The notes under the pieces are model-generated. The model made no database searches, was not told the DNA's origin, and saw only the letters and a program-made list of their open reading frames with translations. A stretch of 64,000 bases of DNA from the NCBI GenBank assembly GCA_036389675.1, contig DASVWI010000003.1, positions 124,001-188,000 on the forward strand, read 5' to 3'. Of this stretch, positions 14,401 to 20,170 are shown in pieces. Within the stretch, counting starts at the first letter, position 1; each line of letters begins with the position of its first letter. The stretch is from DASQYE01 sp036389675 (lineage in GTDB: Bacteria > Acidobacteriota > Blastocatellia > Pyrinomonadales > Pyrinomonadaceae). The translations under genes and the position numbers were made by a program.

Positions 14401-14414
14401 TCGGCCCGATGTAA
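2484..14414 (+). CDS. Giant exported protein: DUF11, beta-helix, Ig/cadherin-like repeats, lamin-tail-like, Calx-beta and DUF4214
   Basis: 3976 residues from ATG 2484, preceded at 9 bp by GGAAGGAA. A hydrophobic export segment lies at residues about 22-42. Then come a DUF11-like domain with VNDDGDGKIDP (about 130-195) and a cadherin-like unit. A long beta-helix region rich in N, G, T and S follows (about 300-1220), then a charged linker and an Ig-like domain (about 1480-1590). A second beta-helix opens with NADSGANTLRDAL (about 1600-1900). Next are cadherin-like repeats with VNDAPSF and ITVNAVND motifs, interrupted by a lamin-tail-like domain (YINEILFNPDSSGQNEYIEL, about 2373-2610). A Calx-beta domain (about 3615-3735) and DUF4214 (about 3740-3976; RQLYLDFLNRQPEPSGL) end it. 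It is probably a surface or extracellular adhesin; ligand unknown. A strong terminator follows directly. Confidence 0.85.
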   Translation: MRHAHPFKALTGFVNKTAITKKFFLLPLLTAIALAGVIFSGSHVHSSDQLGVVATEQQRQEQQHAASIKPSSAAAHPGATARNNSLPLRAGSEAASAEEEGERAELSHSSRVASKFFPSMAPIAPIIAATKLDALVNDDGDGKIDPTNGNPATEERITYTVTITNTGGDATHLKFTDTIDTHTTLVPGSVNTQPIANDDTYQATGNVRIQVPVANGVLVNDLDPDGTTLTSITAFDATSANGGTVTMTTSGANAGAFTYNPPAGFEGTGANADTFTYTVSDGTATATATVKIDVSGMVWFINANAVSDGDGRLTNPFKFLSSFAAINDGVNNVPAHSFHPAANDNIFLYESGTSYTAPVTLLSGQKVIGQDSSASLTSLTGITPPTFSDPFPAVNSGNGTFVTIGSAAGGILLNSGNLLRGFNMSGVAGTAIQGTNFGTLSAFELNVASSGQALSLTTGTVSGPASVAAFGTLSSGGGTNGVLLSGVAGTLTAANGTLTGTATGPTFAIVGGSVNVTYSGNITQAANNAAVSVTGNHQTGTITFNTGTVSATNGTGLQFDNADGTYNFSGTTTLNGGNAGIDITNNSFGTFSFNSNTSITNPTNEAITITGGGQSVTYSGSISKSNGTRGILIQSNTAGTILFDGPSATETKSIATTGAANAIDLLSNSGTTINFTNNNLVLSATGSGVGLNATGGGTVTVQGTGNTITTATGSALNVSATSIGASGLTFQSINVNGATSGIVLNNTGTGALSVTGTGTTAGSGGTIQNTQQGGVFTTTTNLSLKNMNFTNANTADGGANCSNVDSSAFNSQCNAAINMNGVTTATFDNLSLNGGTQVGINGQTVSNFSLLNSTVQNFGDEPNENDVRLFNLTGTATINNCDFSFAAGDATGGESLIDIRNTTSTALTLNVDGDPLNVNKNNFTQTQSSANGSYGLTVTSASSANVTVNVRRSDFLNIRTAGIATFARGTSTMNVNITGVGNTANGNSFDPGFPNLGRAIDLNAQDTAALNFNINENPKIYGTGGPIINVFGTVNAQINGHIRNNPDIRNASDTLGATAIGSAIYFHPEDSADGRVEITGNTISKIGKDQAILLLNHGNGAALLDGIIDGIVASNNISIANANANNSAIYLNSGANAGDVNKVCGYIHNNTVTTGLASHFAFVTFTGSSGSNVYLQNFSVDAAGTWTANANTETGPGNVAISGGSGSVLPAAGNAPFNGTCRAPTNAVAMLTPDEMRGVPTYAKSISPFVENAMSLWTGLALASNEPMPTIPQSATLNESLAWQSRTGVHNLFNDQVYTPSAPEAMINGTANASLLPTTNEVAVAEQASMTAQETAIADTASNTADQIASASTDTNRAATASAHPVKNRNAMVLSHAVRTRTRPSALAAAMLAGETITIDGGAGVSPANSGFTLPAGKSITVTFQVTLNNTPNLTTPIPVGGAVVSNQGTVTADGGVNVLTDDTAVGGASDPTKTPVDLFNSQTDVTSSNTSVGQGDPVTFTATVSFNPTGSPSGTPGTPTGAVQFTIDGNPLVCDQGSTATQTLNGSGVATCTTSTINPVGSPHTINAIYSGDGNFETSTDASPVSQTVIACIANPVVTSNADSGANTLRDALANVCNAPNNNITFNLGAGSNTITALSTLVIAKNANIANTITGTNGKLTITANGGNFNVFRVDSPVTTASLNGFTVTGASLTGSNGGGLLAQSGTVTLTNMLFTGNTVINGDGGGVAAASGTTLNLRNSTISGNTAREGGGLASSGGTFNLLNVTITNNNANGNTGTGACPAAGSINGSGGGIDTNNNITNITNTIISGNIACGPGQNASGAFTTENNNLFDGDQKIAALADNGGLTRTHALLAGSPALDAGDNTAADAIPLTTDQRGAGFSRKRDAADADTTQTVDIGAFEADPSVEDITDKSTNEDTLIVVPFNVGDAATAFDSITATSGNTTLVPNLAANINITGSGSSRNLNITPAANETGTSTITVTATKTISGTAVSMSDTFVLTVNAVNDAPSFTLPGNPPAVNEDSGAQTVNPYATSISQGPNETGQTLTFNVSVTGTTGSLSFTTAPAIDPTTGALTYTPAADTFGTASVSVTLSDDGSNTAPNSNTSGVQNFTITVNAVNDPPSFTLAGNPPSLNENAGPQTVNNFATSISQGPNETGQTPLTFNVSPTGSTGTLTFSTPPAIDATTGTLTYTPSNGTNGTATFNVTLSDSGSNTVPNSNTSAAQSFTITVNGVNDPPVNTAPAAVTMLQDTVLTFTGVNAISVADPDAASLPGDGVINVSLTATNGTLNLNGTAGLTITSGANGTAAVAFDGAIADINTALNGMQFTPPSGYTGAASVQIVSDDKGKTGTGGVQTDTDTVNITVTAPTAMYINEILFNPDSSGQNEYIELRGTPSSAIPVGTYLVAVDGDAGNLGDVTTYINLSGLTFGSNGFLVLLQNGNTYTTDAGATVVSSSGAVPANAGFKGLPGGIFQADGGADSLENDSVTFMLVQTSAVPNLSDDIDTDNNGAADGAVYDGWSIRDSIGVLDGTNTGDRAYGAFNYSYNSGTNGSATGTTVLVGFNVVYVGRRGDTTGSAAADWVASSGPGGAAPNFTLDPAGTKVEPSSFAGKTLDHIGSTNFLNKVPVNTGPFAVAQTTDEDVPLTFNAGNANLISIGDPDAGTASLKVTLTATNGTFSLSGTGGLTFTPAGAGNDGTNDAQMIFTGALSDINAALNGLTFTPTANYSGSASLAILTDDQGNTGVDGAKTDSDTVNITVNAVNDPPSFIVPATAPTVNEDAGAQSVSGFASSISQGAGDPAQALTFNVSVASTTGNLSFSSAPAINSSTGELTYTTSPNTNGSATINVSLSDNGSNVLPNSNTSGVQQFTINVTAVNDAPTFQIAANPSAVNEDASAQTVAGFATNFLPGPATATDEAGQTLAGYTVTQTGTTGNLTFTSGPSIDNAGQLTYTPTGNTSGTATFNVVATDSGSGTAPNVNQSAPVSFTITVTGQNDAPLLDNTGNMSLSAISEDIALAANSGTLVSDIIASAGGDRITDVDAGAVEGIAVNAVNNTSGAWQYTIDGGTNWTPFGTPDAVNSRLLAANALTRVRFVPNAEFNGTINPGITFHAWDQSTGTNGNTADTSVALGGITPFSTATETASITVTEVNDAPVANADALSSVGEDSGLRTIPFATLTGNDSTGPANESAQTLIVKTVGLPVGGTVSISGGNVLFTPTADYNGPASFQYTVEDNGTTNGAAAPITSAAATVSFNITPTPDTPSVTNATTNEDTQTTSGLVITRNAGDGNEVVNFKITGITGGTLFQNDGVTPITNGSFITVAQGGAGLKFTPAANSTTNGSFTVQASLSALDAGLGGGTATATITINPVNDAPTLDAIADVTINEDASAQTVNLSGIGAGGGETQTLVVTATSNNTSLIPNPAVTYTSPNATGTLSFTPVAGQSGSALITVTVNDGGGVANGGVQTIVRTFTVTVNAVNDAPVNAVPGAQTTNADTALTFSAANGNAITVSDVDAGPASVRVTLTATGGTLSLSSTFGLVFTTGDGTSDATMTFTGALSSINGALNGLTFTPTAGFSGAASLQITTDDLGNTGLGGALSDTDTIAITVTQRSLQFSAVSYTIGEEQGHATITVTRTGNTGAVATVDFETSDLAGLNNCSVNTGDASARCDYTAMGGTLTFAAGEASRTFNVPIINDVYVEGLEHLTLTLSNPTGGVLGATSVVSLSITDDDLAVGAPNPIDNRAFFIRQLYLDFLNRQPEPSGLAAWLNRLNTCPQPGETLQNCDEIEVASAFFRSPEYFDRAYFIFKVYEEALGRQPQYDEYQHDILRVTGFLTAQELEARKQQFVLEFTQRQEFKNKYDGIADSGAFVDELLNTAGVQFDPAVRAAIVSQLANSQIQRWDVLRIVANSPEVSQKFFNKAFAVVAYFAFLRRNPDINYLHWIQMLNTTGDYREMIRGFMQSPEYRLRFGPM

Positions 14415-14448
14415 GCACTGGCGGTCGCATCGGCCAGCCTGAAAGAAG

Positions 14449-14482
14449 AAAGGGCCTTGAGCAGCAATGCTCAAGGCCCTTT
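14449..14482 (+). terminator. Strong Rho-independent terminator of the giant gene
   Basis: A 15-bp perfect stem (core GGGCCTTGAGCA / TGCTCAAGGCCC), GCAA tetraloop, followed by a T-rich tract (TTTCCTTTT). It begins 35 bp after the stop codon. Confidence 0.9.
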
Positions 14483-14531
14483 CCTTTTAAGCTCAATCCC
14501 TTTGTGAGAGCTTCGCGCTTCCCGGCCCTGT

Positions 14532-15116
14532 CTATCCCCTGCCGCGCTCAATCAAGACCATCATGATCAGGCTCAGCAGGGCGCGTATCTCTTCCGCATC
14601 GTTCATCGGCCCAAGCTTTTCGATCCTGAACTTCCCCTCAAAAAAGGCCGGCTCTTTTTGCAGCCGCATAACCGCCGACCCGTCCGGGCGCAACACCAGA
14701 TAGGACGGATGAAAGACATACCCGGAGAACATCCCGATAATTGGCAGCTCGCCGAACAGGCTGTCGAAAACTTTCGTCCACGGGTTAGCCTCCTGAATCA
14801 TCATCGTCTGGCCTTCACCCTCCATAATATCGAAACGCGATCTCCACAGAGACTTCATGCCCTGCCGTTTGACGCTGCCTAAGACCGCGCCGTTACGATC
14901 AGAGAAGTGATAACGCGCCGAGAAGTCAATGACCCTGTCGGCGTTGATCATATACAGGGGCATGGTTTGCTCCGCATCGGCGAAGACCGTGATGGACTCC
15001 TTGAGCTTGAAAGCTTTCTGCTTGACGTAGAACACGAGCCTCCCGCTGGCGTCCGTCAGCGAAAGCTGCCGGGCCAGAGCCATAATCTTGAAAGACAATT
15101 GAAGCGGATAGTTCAT
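14532..15116 (-). CDS. LURP-one-related (LOR/tubby-C-like) family protein
   Basis: 194 residues, ATG at 15116 with GGAG 7 bp upstream. The sequence follows the LOR fold pattern of short beta-strands: LSFKIMALARQLSLTDASG, VKQKAFKLKESITVF and later YHFSDRNGAVLGSVKR, with a hydrophobic C-terminal helix (about 174-188). LOR proteins share the tubby/phospholipid-scramblase C-terminal fold; in bacteria their role is mostly uncharacterised and membrane association is often suggested. No signal peptide is visible. It converges on the giant gene and stands alone, 230 bp from the next minus-strand gene. Family call is by pattern recognition, function inferred only at fold level. Confidence 0.7.
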   Translation of the reverse strand: MNYPLQLSFKIMALARQLSLTDASGRLVFYVKQKAFKLKESITVFADAEQTMPLYMINADRVIDFSARYHFSDRNGAVLGSVKRQGMKSLWRSRFDIMEGEGQTMMIQEANPWTKVFDSLFGELPIIGMFSGYVFHPSYLVLRPDGSAVMRLQKEPAFFEGKFRIEKLGPMNDAEEIRALLSLIMMVLIERGRG

Positions 15117-15348
15117 TCGATGTCTCCGTCAGTTCTCGAAATTAAACACATTAACCTCTGAACCCCGGCTGCCCAGCTCACACGCGGTCGTCCGAGGGGC
15201 GCGTCACGCTTGCGGGCGAGCGCGATTTCCGGCCAGATTATGTCCCATCGCACGTGTCACGCTCAAGTCGCTTGCGGATAGAAACCTGCCTATGAGCGGC
15301 GAGCGAATATGATCAGGGTGTTTACGATGGCTGATTCCGGCCCTCTTG

Positions 15349-16308
15349 TTATCCGTCGTGCTTCTTCGTCCACTCCGCCATCCATGAGTTGTTCTCTGTT
15401 GCCAGAGTCTGCTCGCAATCAAGAATGAATCTGTTACGCTCTTCCACGTCCGCTTCCGTCTTGTCCGAAGCGCCCCAGCTAACCTTGAGCCACCTTAGCC
15501 GCTCGGCTGTCGCCCGATAACTCAACATCAGAAACTGGTAACGGTTCGCATACTGATTGGCGGAGACGGACGCGATGATCGTGCTAATGACAGCTACCCA
15601 CCCAGCCGTCCAGCCGTAGGTGCTGCCAAGAGCGCCCAGAACAACCGCCACCGCTCCCAACGAGAGGCTCAGCGTTCGGCCCAGCCTCAACCGCTTCATA
15701 TAGCTGGCCGCGTTTTTTTCGTAATACTTTATCTGATCGTCTACGCGCAGGGTAATAAAATCAGCGACGGCCATAGGGGGCGGGGGCGGTTTTTCGGCCA
15801 GCAACTCTTCATCGCTCGCTTGCGTCGGCGGAGGAGCGCCGAGGCGTTCGCCCAGGACTCTGGCCTCCGCCAGCAATTCGGCTGAAGAAGCGTCGCTCTT
15901 TTCGTAGGGCGGGGCCTTGGCTCGTAACAGAAAGGTTTGAGACTTGTATCTCTCCGCCGCCGTGCGCGCTTCGAGCCACAGGCGCTGGCGCTCTTCGCTC
16001 AGAACCTCACGGCTCAAAAGGGCGGCCAGTCCGAGAGCGACGGCGCTGCCCCACCCGGTCGCCGTCGGAATCCACGACAGGGATTGAGATAAACGATGAG
16101 CCGCCGCGAGGCCGTTCGTCTGCTGGCAGAGCGTCCCCAGAACCGCACCCGCAATGCTCAAGATCAGGACGGCCCTGCGCGCACGAAGTATTCCGGTCCG
16201 TTCTTTGACCGCCGCCTCTGACCATCGACGATAACGTGCCCAGAGGTGCTCCGCCGCGATGCGCTGCGGGTCTGCTGCGGGCGCGGGCTTCGGCTGATCA
16301 TCCATCAC
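15349..16308 (-). CDS. DUF4231/SLATT-like protein with two paired-TM units
   Basis: 319 residues from GTG 16308 (ATG 16305 is equally possible; GGAGG lies 6-9 bp upstream). It has two similar halves. Each has a basic helix (WARYRRWSEAAVKERTG; YYEKNAASYMKRLRLGRT), two hydrophobic segments (about 45-65 and 82-97; 212-228 and 232-248), then a cytoplasmic helical tail (RLWLEARTAAERYK; YRATAERLRWLK). This is the pattern of SLATT domains (SMODS- and SLOG-associating 2TM effectors), which are proposed membrane-perturbing effectors of nucleotide-sensing defence systems. No CD-NTase or SLOG gene is adjacent; the neighbours are a VWA protein and a four-TM protein. Effector role is inferred. Confidence 0.6.
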   Translation of the reverse strand: MMDDQPKPAPAADPQRIAAEHLWARYRRWSEAAVKERTGILRARRAVLILSIAGAVLGTLCQQTNGLAAAHRLSQSLSWIPTATGWGSAVALGLAALLSREVLSEERQRLWLEARTAAERYKSQTFLLRAKAPPYEKSDASSAELLAEARVLGERLGAPPPTQASDEELLAEKPPPPPMAVADFITLRVDDQIKYYEKNAASYMKRLRLGRTLSLSLGAVAVVLGALGSTYGWTAGWVAVISTIIASVSANQYANRYQFLMLSYRATAERLRWLKVSWGASDKTEADVEERNRFILDCEQTLATENNSWMAEWTKKHDG

Positions 16309-16405
16309 AAGTGCCCTCCAACGATGTCGCTCTCAAACATTGTGCGGGTTCGCGCGTGTAATGAAACTTCCTGATAAGTAAAACAGATTCGGCTTAATAA
16401 TTATA

Positions 16406-16437
16406 CGACCGGCGAGGGACAATTTTCTCGCCGGTCG
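16406..16437 (-). terminator. Hairpin between the VWA and SLATT genes, possibly bidirectional terminator
   Basis: An 11-bp perfect stem (CGACCGGCGAG / CTCGCCGGTCG) 27 bp past the VWA stop codon. On the plus strand it is followed by eight T; on the minus strand by TATAATTATT. If it terminates, the SLATT gene has its own promoter. Confidence 0.6.
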
Positions 16438-16464
16438 CATTTTTTTTGAAAGCGATTTCAGGAC

Positions 16465-17253
16465 TTACGGGACGGATGCCGCCACTTGATTTTTAGTCTC
16501 CTGACAGTAGGGCTTCAGGCTTACAAGGTCTGGATTAGTAAAAAGCCCCTTCCATACTTCAAGCATGCGGTCGGCGCGTTGCGGGCTGCGAAGTTTTGTC
16601 ATGCGCTTTACTTTGCCGTCCGCCCCCCTGACCTCGCCCAGTGTTTCCGCCAGCCCGCATATTACTATATGGGTGTTATCGTTCTGAATCGCGTTCGGTA
16701 ACCGGAGCTTAACACCCGGGGCTTCATCCAGCGCGCGCTTGATTTGCAGGTCGGAAGTCTCTTCACCATCCGTCTCAACGATGAGAAGTTTTCGGTCATC
16801 GCCGGATTTGATCGACTGTAGACGCTCGACCGCGCGCTTCACCCCCATGAAGATGGGCGAGACGGTGGTTTGGCCCGTCTCCTCGCATCTGGACCGCAGG
16901 TTACTAAACAGCTCGTCGCGTTGACGCACGGCAGCGCGTTTGCCTTCGATGACACGACGTATTTCGGGAATGCGGAATTCCCCTAACAGGCGCGGCTCGT
17001 TGGCCGTCGTCGCGTCTCCCGTGCCGAGAACCGTGATGGTTGAGATGTGGTCAAAATCCGGCGAACTCAAAACCTGCTCGGCCAATCCCACCACTCTGCC
17101 ACAACCTTCGGGCGTCGAATCCGAAGTATCGTGAAGGATGACGACATAGGTCGAGGGCCGTCGATGCTTCGACACGGTGTAGCGCCAGTAGCCGAATGCA
17201 AACAGGACACATGCCGCCAGAGCGAGCGCCAGATAAGTTAGTTTGAGTTTCAT
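16465..17253 (-). CDS. Membrane-anchored VWA-like protein
   Basis: 262 residues, ATG at 17253; its ribosome site (GGAGAAGAG) lies inside the end of the upstream gene. An N-terminal hydrophobic segment (about 4-24) anchors or exports it. The rest reads as a von Willebrand A fold: strand VVILHDTSDST gives the metal-site DxSxS (D42, S44, S46), and LLIVETDGEET supplies a later acidic loop. VWA domains bind metal-dependent partners; the ligand here is unknown. It follows the four-TM coiled-coil gene by 2 bp, so the two are almost certainly co-translated and probably act together at the membrane. Confidence 0.7.
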   Translation of the reverse strand: MKLKLTYLALALAACVLFAFGYWRYTVSKHRRPSTYVVILHDTSDSTPEGCGRVVGLAEQVLSSPDFDHISTITVLGTGDATTANEPRLLGEFRIPEIRRVIEGKRAAVRQRDELFSNLRSRCEETGQTTVSPIFMGVKRAVERLQSIKSGDDRKLLIVETDGEETSDLQIKRALDEAPGVKLRLPNAIQNDNTHIVICGLAETLGEVRGADGKVKRMTKLRSPQRADRMLEVWKGLFTNPDLVSLKPYCQETKNQVAASVP

Positions 17254-17255
17254 GG

Positions 17256-18341
17256 CTATCTCTTCTCCACGCCCAGCACGTGACCGCGCGTCTCTGCGAT
17301 GCCGCTGCGATACCCGTCAAGGACGGCCTTCAGTGCTGCCGCCTTAATCTCTTCTATGTTGTAGCGCCTGATCGAGCGCTCCTCCACATAGCGAATGTGC
17401 TTAGTGATCCCGCCGTTGAGCTCCGCTATTCGGTCTTGCCAACGCGCCGAATGCGTGCGGGCGGCCTCAAGCTGTGCCGTGGCGCTGTTGACATCCGACT
17501 GGTGTTTAGTCCACTCATGATGGTGTGCCCTGAGGGCCGAGGCATGGGCCTCCAGAAGCAGGATCGTGCCCACTTCGACAATGGTCAGCGCGACGGCGAA
17601 TACGATTTCGCCCCACCCTTCGGCGTGCGCCACTCGCAGCGCCCCGAGGCCGACACTCACGACGATTCCGCCGATGAGGGCGGCTCGACTCGTCGCGGTG
17701 CGTTGGCCGGTCGCATCCATGCTTCCGAGGATGCCCCAGGTTATAAACACACCCACGACGCTCGCGCTCAGAATCGAGATGAACCAGTTCATCAGCTCAT
17801 CCGTCATGCTGATAAAGATAAAGTCGTGTAGCGTCGGGGCGATGGAGATGGCAAGCACCAACACTGCGGCGAGCATCAGCACCACCGGCGTTTTAGGAGG
17901 CAGCAATCCCGATTGAGTACGCGCAAACTCCTGCTCGCGCTCGAGGACTGCCGCCGCGGCATGCTTGGCGGCCAGTTCCGCTTCCTCGCGGTCGGACTTC
18001 TGCTTCTCAAATTCAGCCTCGCGCAGCCGGTCGTGCTCGTACTGAGCCGGATCGAACGCCTCGCGATAGGTCTCCTGCGCCATGGCCGTAGCGTGCTCTT
18101 CGAGAATGCGCACATCCTCATCGAGGGGCTCAAGCGCACCGTCGGAAAGGGCTGCCTGTCTCCCATGCTCGTATAAATCCTTGTGCATGCTGAGCAGTAC
18201 GTCCGGCATCTTGTCCTGATTCTGCTGTGTGCGGCTCAACTGTAGCGAAGAGCCCGTGCTTCCATTTCCCCCGACAGGGTTTTTGTGTCCGTTGGAGGGC
18301 AACGGTCGCGCCGTGATTGTATTTTGTATGTTGTTTTCCAC
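17256..18341 (-). CDS. Four-TM membrane protein flanked by long coiled coils, function unknown
   Basis: 361 residues from GTG 18341, with GAGG 9 bp upstream; the longer TTG start at 18356 overlaps that site. Residues about 80-145 are a charged, alanine- and glutamate-rich coiled coil (EEAELAAKHAAAAVLEREQE). Four hydrophobic segments follow at roughly 150-170, 185-207, 222-240 and 246-263 (for example VVLMLAAVLVLAISI and AALIGGIVVSVGLGAL). A second coiled coil (about 270-330) completes it. I do not recognise the family. The 2-bp gap to the VWA gene indicates a tight operon. No catalytic motif is visible. Confidence 0.65.
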   Translation of the reverse strand: MENNIQNTITARPLPSNGHKNPVGGNGSTGSSLQLSRTQQNQDKMPDVLLSMHKDLYEHGRQAALSDGALEPLDEDVRILEEHATAMAQETYREAFDPAQYEHDRLREAEFEKQKSDREEAELAAKHAAAAVLEREQEFARTQSGLLPPKTPVVLMLAAVLVLAISIAPTLHDFIFISMTDELMNWFISILSASVVGVFITWGILGSMDATGQRTATSRAALIGGIVVSVGLGALRVAHAEGWGEIVFAVALTIVEVGTILLLEAHASALRAHHHEWTKHQSDVNSATAQLEAARTHSARWQDRIAELNGGITKHIRYVEERSIRRYNIEEIKAAALKAVLDGYRSGIAETRGHVLGVEKR

Positions 18342-18396
18342 GTCCTTATACCTCAAATGAGCGTTGACAAACGTTTACTTGCCTGAGCAAATATCC

Positions 18397-18738
18397 CTAA
18401 TAGCGCGAGCGCAAGGCGGCCCTCGCTCCGGGCATTTGCCGAAATTTAGTCGAAGCATGTCTCTTCGGTTTGCGCTTGATGTCCGAGATGGCTCTGTGGT
18501 TGCGGTAGGCTGTGACGACCCAGCCGTCCTCGACAATGATCGTCGTGCCGACGAGCCGGGCGAATTTTTGCTCCATGCCTTTCGGCAGGTCGCGCCTTCC
18601 CAGAAAATAGAACTCCGCGCCCGTCCGATACTCGACTCGACCGAAGCGCATCACAGCGGCTACGTCTTCCTCGTCCAGATTGCGTTGAGCCATTCTTTGC
18701 ATCGCATGTTCGCTTACCAAGGGATTCCATACCGTCAT
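18397..18738 (-). CDS. DUF4258 protein (BrnT/RelE-like fold candidate)
   Basis: 113 residues from ATG 18738, preceded 9 bp upstream by AGGAGG; a longer start at 18849 lacks a ribosome site. The core shows the DUF4258 pattern: a histidine-led helix (SEHAMQRMAQRNLDEEDV), a strand-turn (VEYRTGAEFYFLGRRDLP) and a closing strand (VVTAYRNHR). DUF4258 is distantly related to small toxin folds such as BrnT; toxin activity is inference, and no antitoxin gene is adjacent. It is the last gene of the minus-strand run headed by the 2006-residue ATPase, 169 bp past the CARF gene. Confidence 0.6.
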   Translation of the reverse strand: MTVWNPLVSEHAMQRMAQRNLDEEDVAAVMRFGRVEYRTGAEFYFLGRRDLPKGMEQKFARLVGTTIIVEDGWVVTAYRNHRAISDIKRKPKRHASTKFRQMPGARAALRSRY

Positions 18739-18907
18739 ATCTATTAACCTCCTGCGCCTTGTGTCCGGGCGCAGGAGCAGAATAGAGATCGGCACGCGTT
18801 CGTGCATCAAATGAAAGATTGTAGAAAGGTTGCTAGAGGAAGTGGGCACAGAGAGCCGTCGCCGGCAGGTGAGGAATTACAGGTGGGAGAGCGGTGTAAA
18901 GAGCGAA

Positions 18908-20110
18908 TTATCTGATTATTTGGATCAGCGTCTTATCGAGCGAGAGCCCGTATCGCGTGTTGCCGTAGTGCCGCTCGGACGCAATCTGGAACGAAGACGT
19001 GACTCGCCTGATAACTTCGTTGATGCGGTTGTTGTAAGTCATAACCGTGTTCGAGTCCAGTTGCCTGCCCTTACGCAGCTTGGCGCTGGAGGCTTCGAAC
19101 TGAGTCGGGCTTTGTGTGAAGACACTCTTATAAAGTTCCAGAAAACGATTCAAGTCTAACTCGGGCGCTCTCTGAAAGCAGGCGCAGCACTCGGCGCAGA
19201 TGGGGCGCTCCGGCTCTGTGCAATGATTAACCTTCGTGTCCGCATAGTAGGTCAGCAGGGCCAGCTTGATGCCACTTATCTCGATGGGCTCGTCGCCGAA
19301 TTTGGCTTCGCGACGGCGTAAGTCTATCAGAAGTTTCTCCTGAGCTTCCTCGCTCAGATCGATCTTCTGTTGCGCGATGTTAATTAGCTCCTCCACACTG
19401 CGCTCAATGCTCTTGAACTTCGGGCCGAGGAGTGATCTCAGGCGCACGAAGGGAATCTCTCCTAACTCGACGTTGGCATCCTTGGTTTGCACGATGGCAA
19501 GCTCGCCCGTGGCTTTCCGCACCGGCAACATCGTATTGCTTTTGGGCGGGAAGAAGAATCGCGGGTTGCTCTCAAAGTCTTCGTGAACCAGAACATGTGT
19601 TAACCGATCACACTCGCGCCCATATAAAGTGAGCGCGAGCAGCATATAGGCCGACATCGTTTTACGCCCCCCCGCAATCGAACAATAGAGGACGACTTGC
19701 GGGTCTTCAGTCAGGCCCTTAATAAAGCCCAGCAACTGTGATGCTAATAATTGATTGTCTTTAGACGTGCGAATATCGTCGAGCGGCTCTGCGCTCCCGT
19801 TCACCTCAGGTAAATGTGCCTTAACCCTGCTGTCGGAGTGACGGTTAACGGTAATGATGTGGTCGTATTTGAAAGCCACCCGATGCGCGGCGATTCCATA
19901 CTCACGACAGAAGCGAGCGATCTCGCCGTCCACGCCGCCGAGGGTGCGCCAGGCGATGTCCGCGCCTTTGCTGGTAGTGATGATGTAGACGCTTGAGATC
20001 GGTACGGGAGGCTTACGCCTGATCATCAAAGCGTAGAGCGTCTCCGTGATGATCTGTGGCGTTTGCCCGAGGACGGCGACGAGGATGTTTTTCTTCTGTC
20101 TGTTCATCAT
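18908..20110 (-). CDS. CARF protein of the Csm6 / NE0113 (CRISPR-associated ring nuclease) family
   Basis: 400 residues. The N-terminal 190 residues carry the family signature: LGQTPQIITETLYAL (14-28), IITTSKG (43-49), DIRTSKDNQ (112-120), CSIAGGRKTM (143-152) and FFFPP. In this family the Rossmann-like CARF domain binds cyclic oligoadenylates made by Cas10 and some members cleave them. The C-terminal half (about 200-400) is helical and has a cysteine cluster (C..C..CC.C near 300-316) that might bind metal. No cas10, csm, cmr or CRISPR array is visible in the window, so the ligand may come from elsewhere in the genome or from a different synthase. It lies 60 bp downstream of the 394-residue partner of the giant ATPase. 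Confidence 0.75.
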   Translation of the reverse strand: MMNRQKKNILVAVLGQTPQIITETLYALMIRRKPPVPISSVYIITTSKGADIAWRTLGGVDGEIARFCREYGIAAHRVAFKYDHIITVNRHSDSRVKAHLPEVNGSAEPLDDIRTSKDNQLLASQLLGFIKGLTEDPQVVLYCSIAGGRKTMSAYMLLALTLYGRECDRLTHVLVHEDFESNPRFFFPPKSNTMLPVRKATGELAIVQTKDANVELGEIPFVRLRSLLGPKFKSIERSVEELINIAQQKIDLSEEAQEKLLIDLRRREAKFGDEPIEISGIKLALLTYYADTKVNHCTEPERPICAECCACFQRAPELDLNRFLELYKSVFTQSPTQFEASSAKLRKGRQLDSNTVMTYNNRINEVIRRVTSSFQIASERHYGNTRYGLSLDKTLIQIIR

Positions 20111-20170
20111 TAAGGCATCAACCCTTCAAAAAAATTCGGCGATCCGAGCGGCGATGAAGATTTATAAAAC

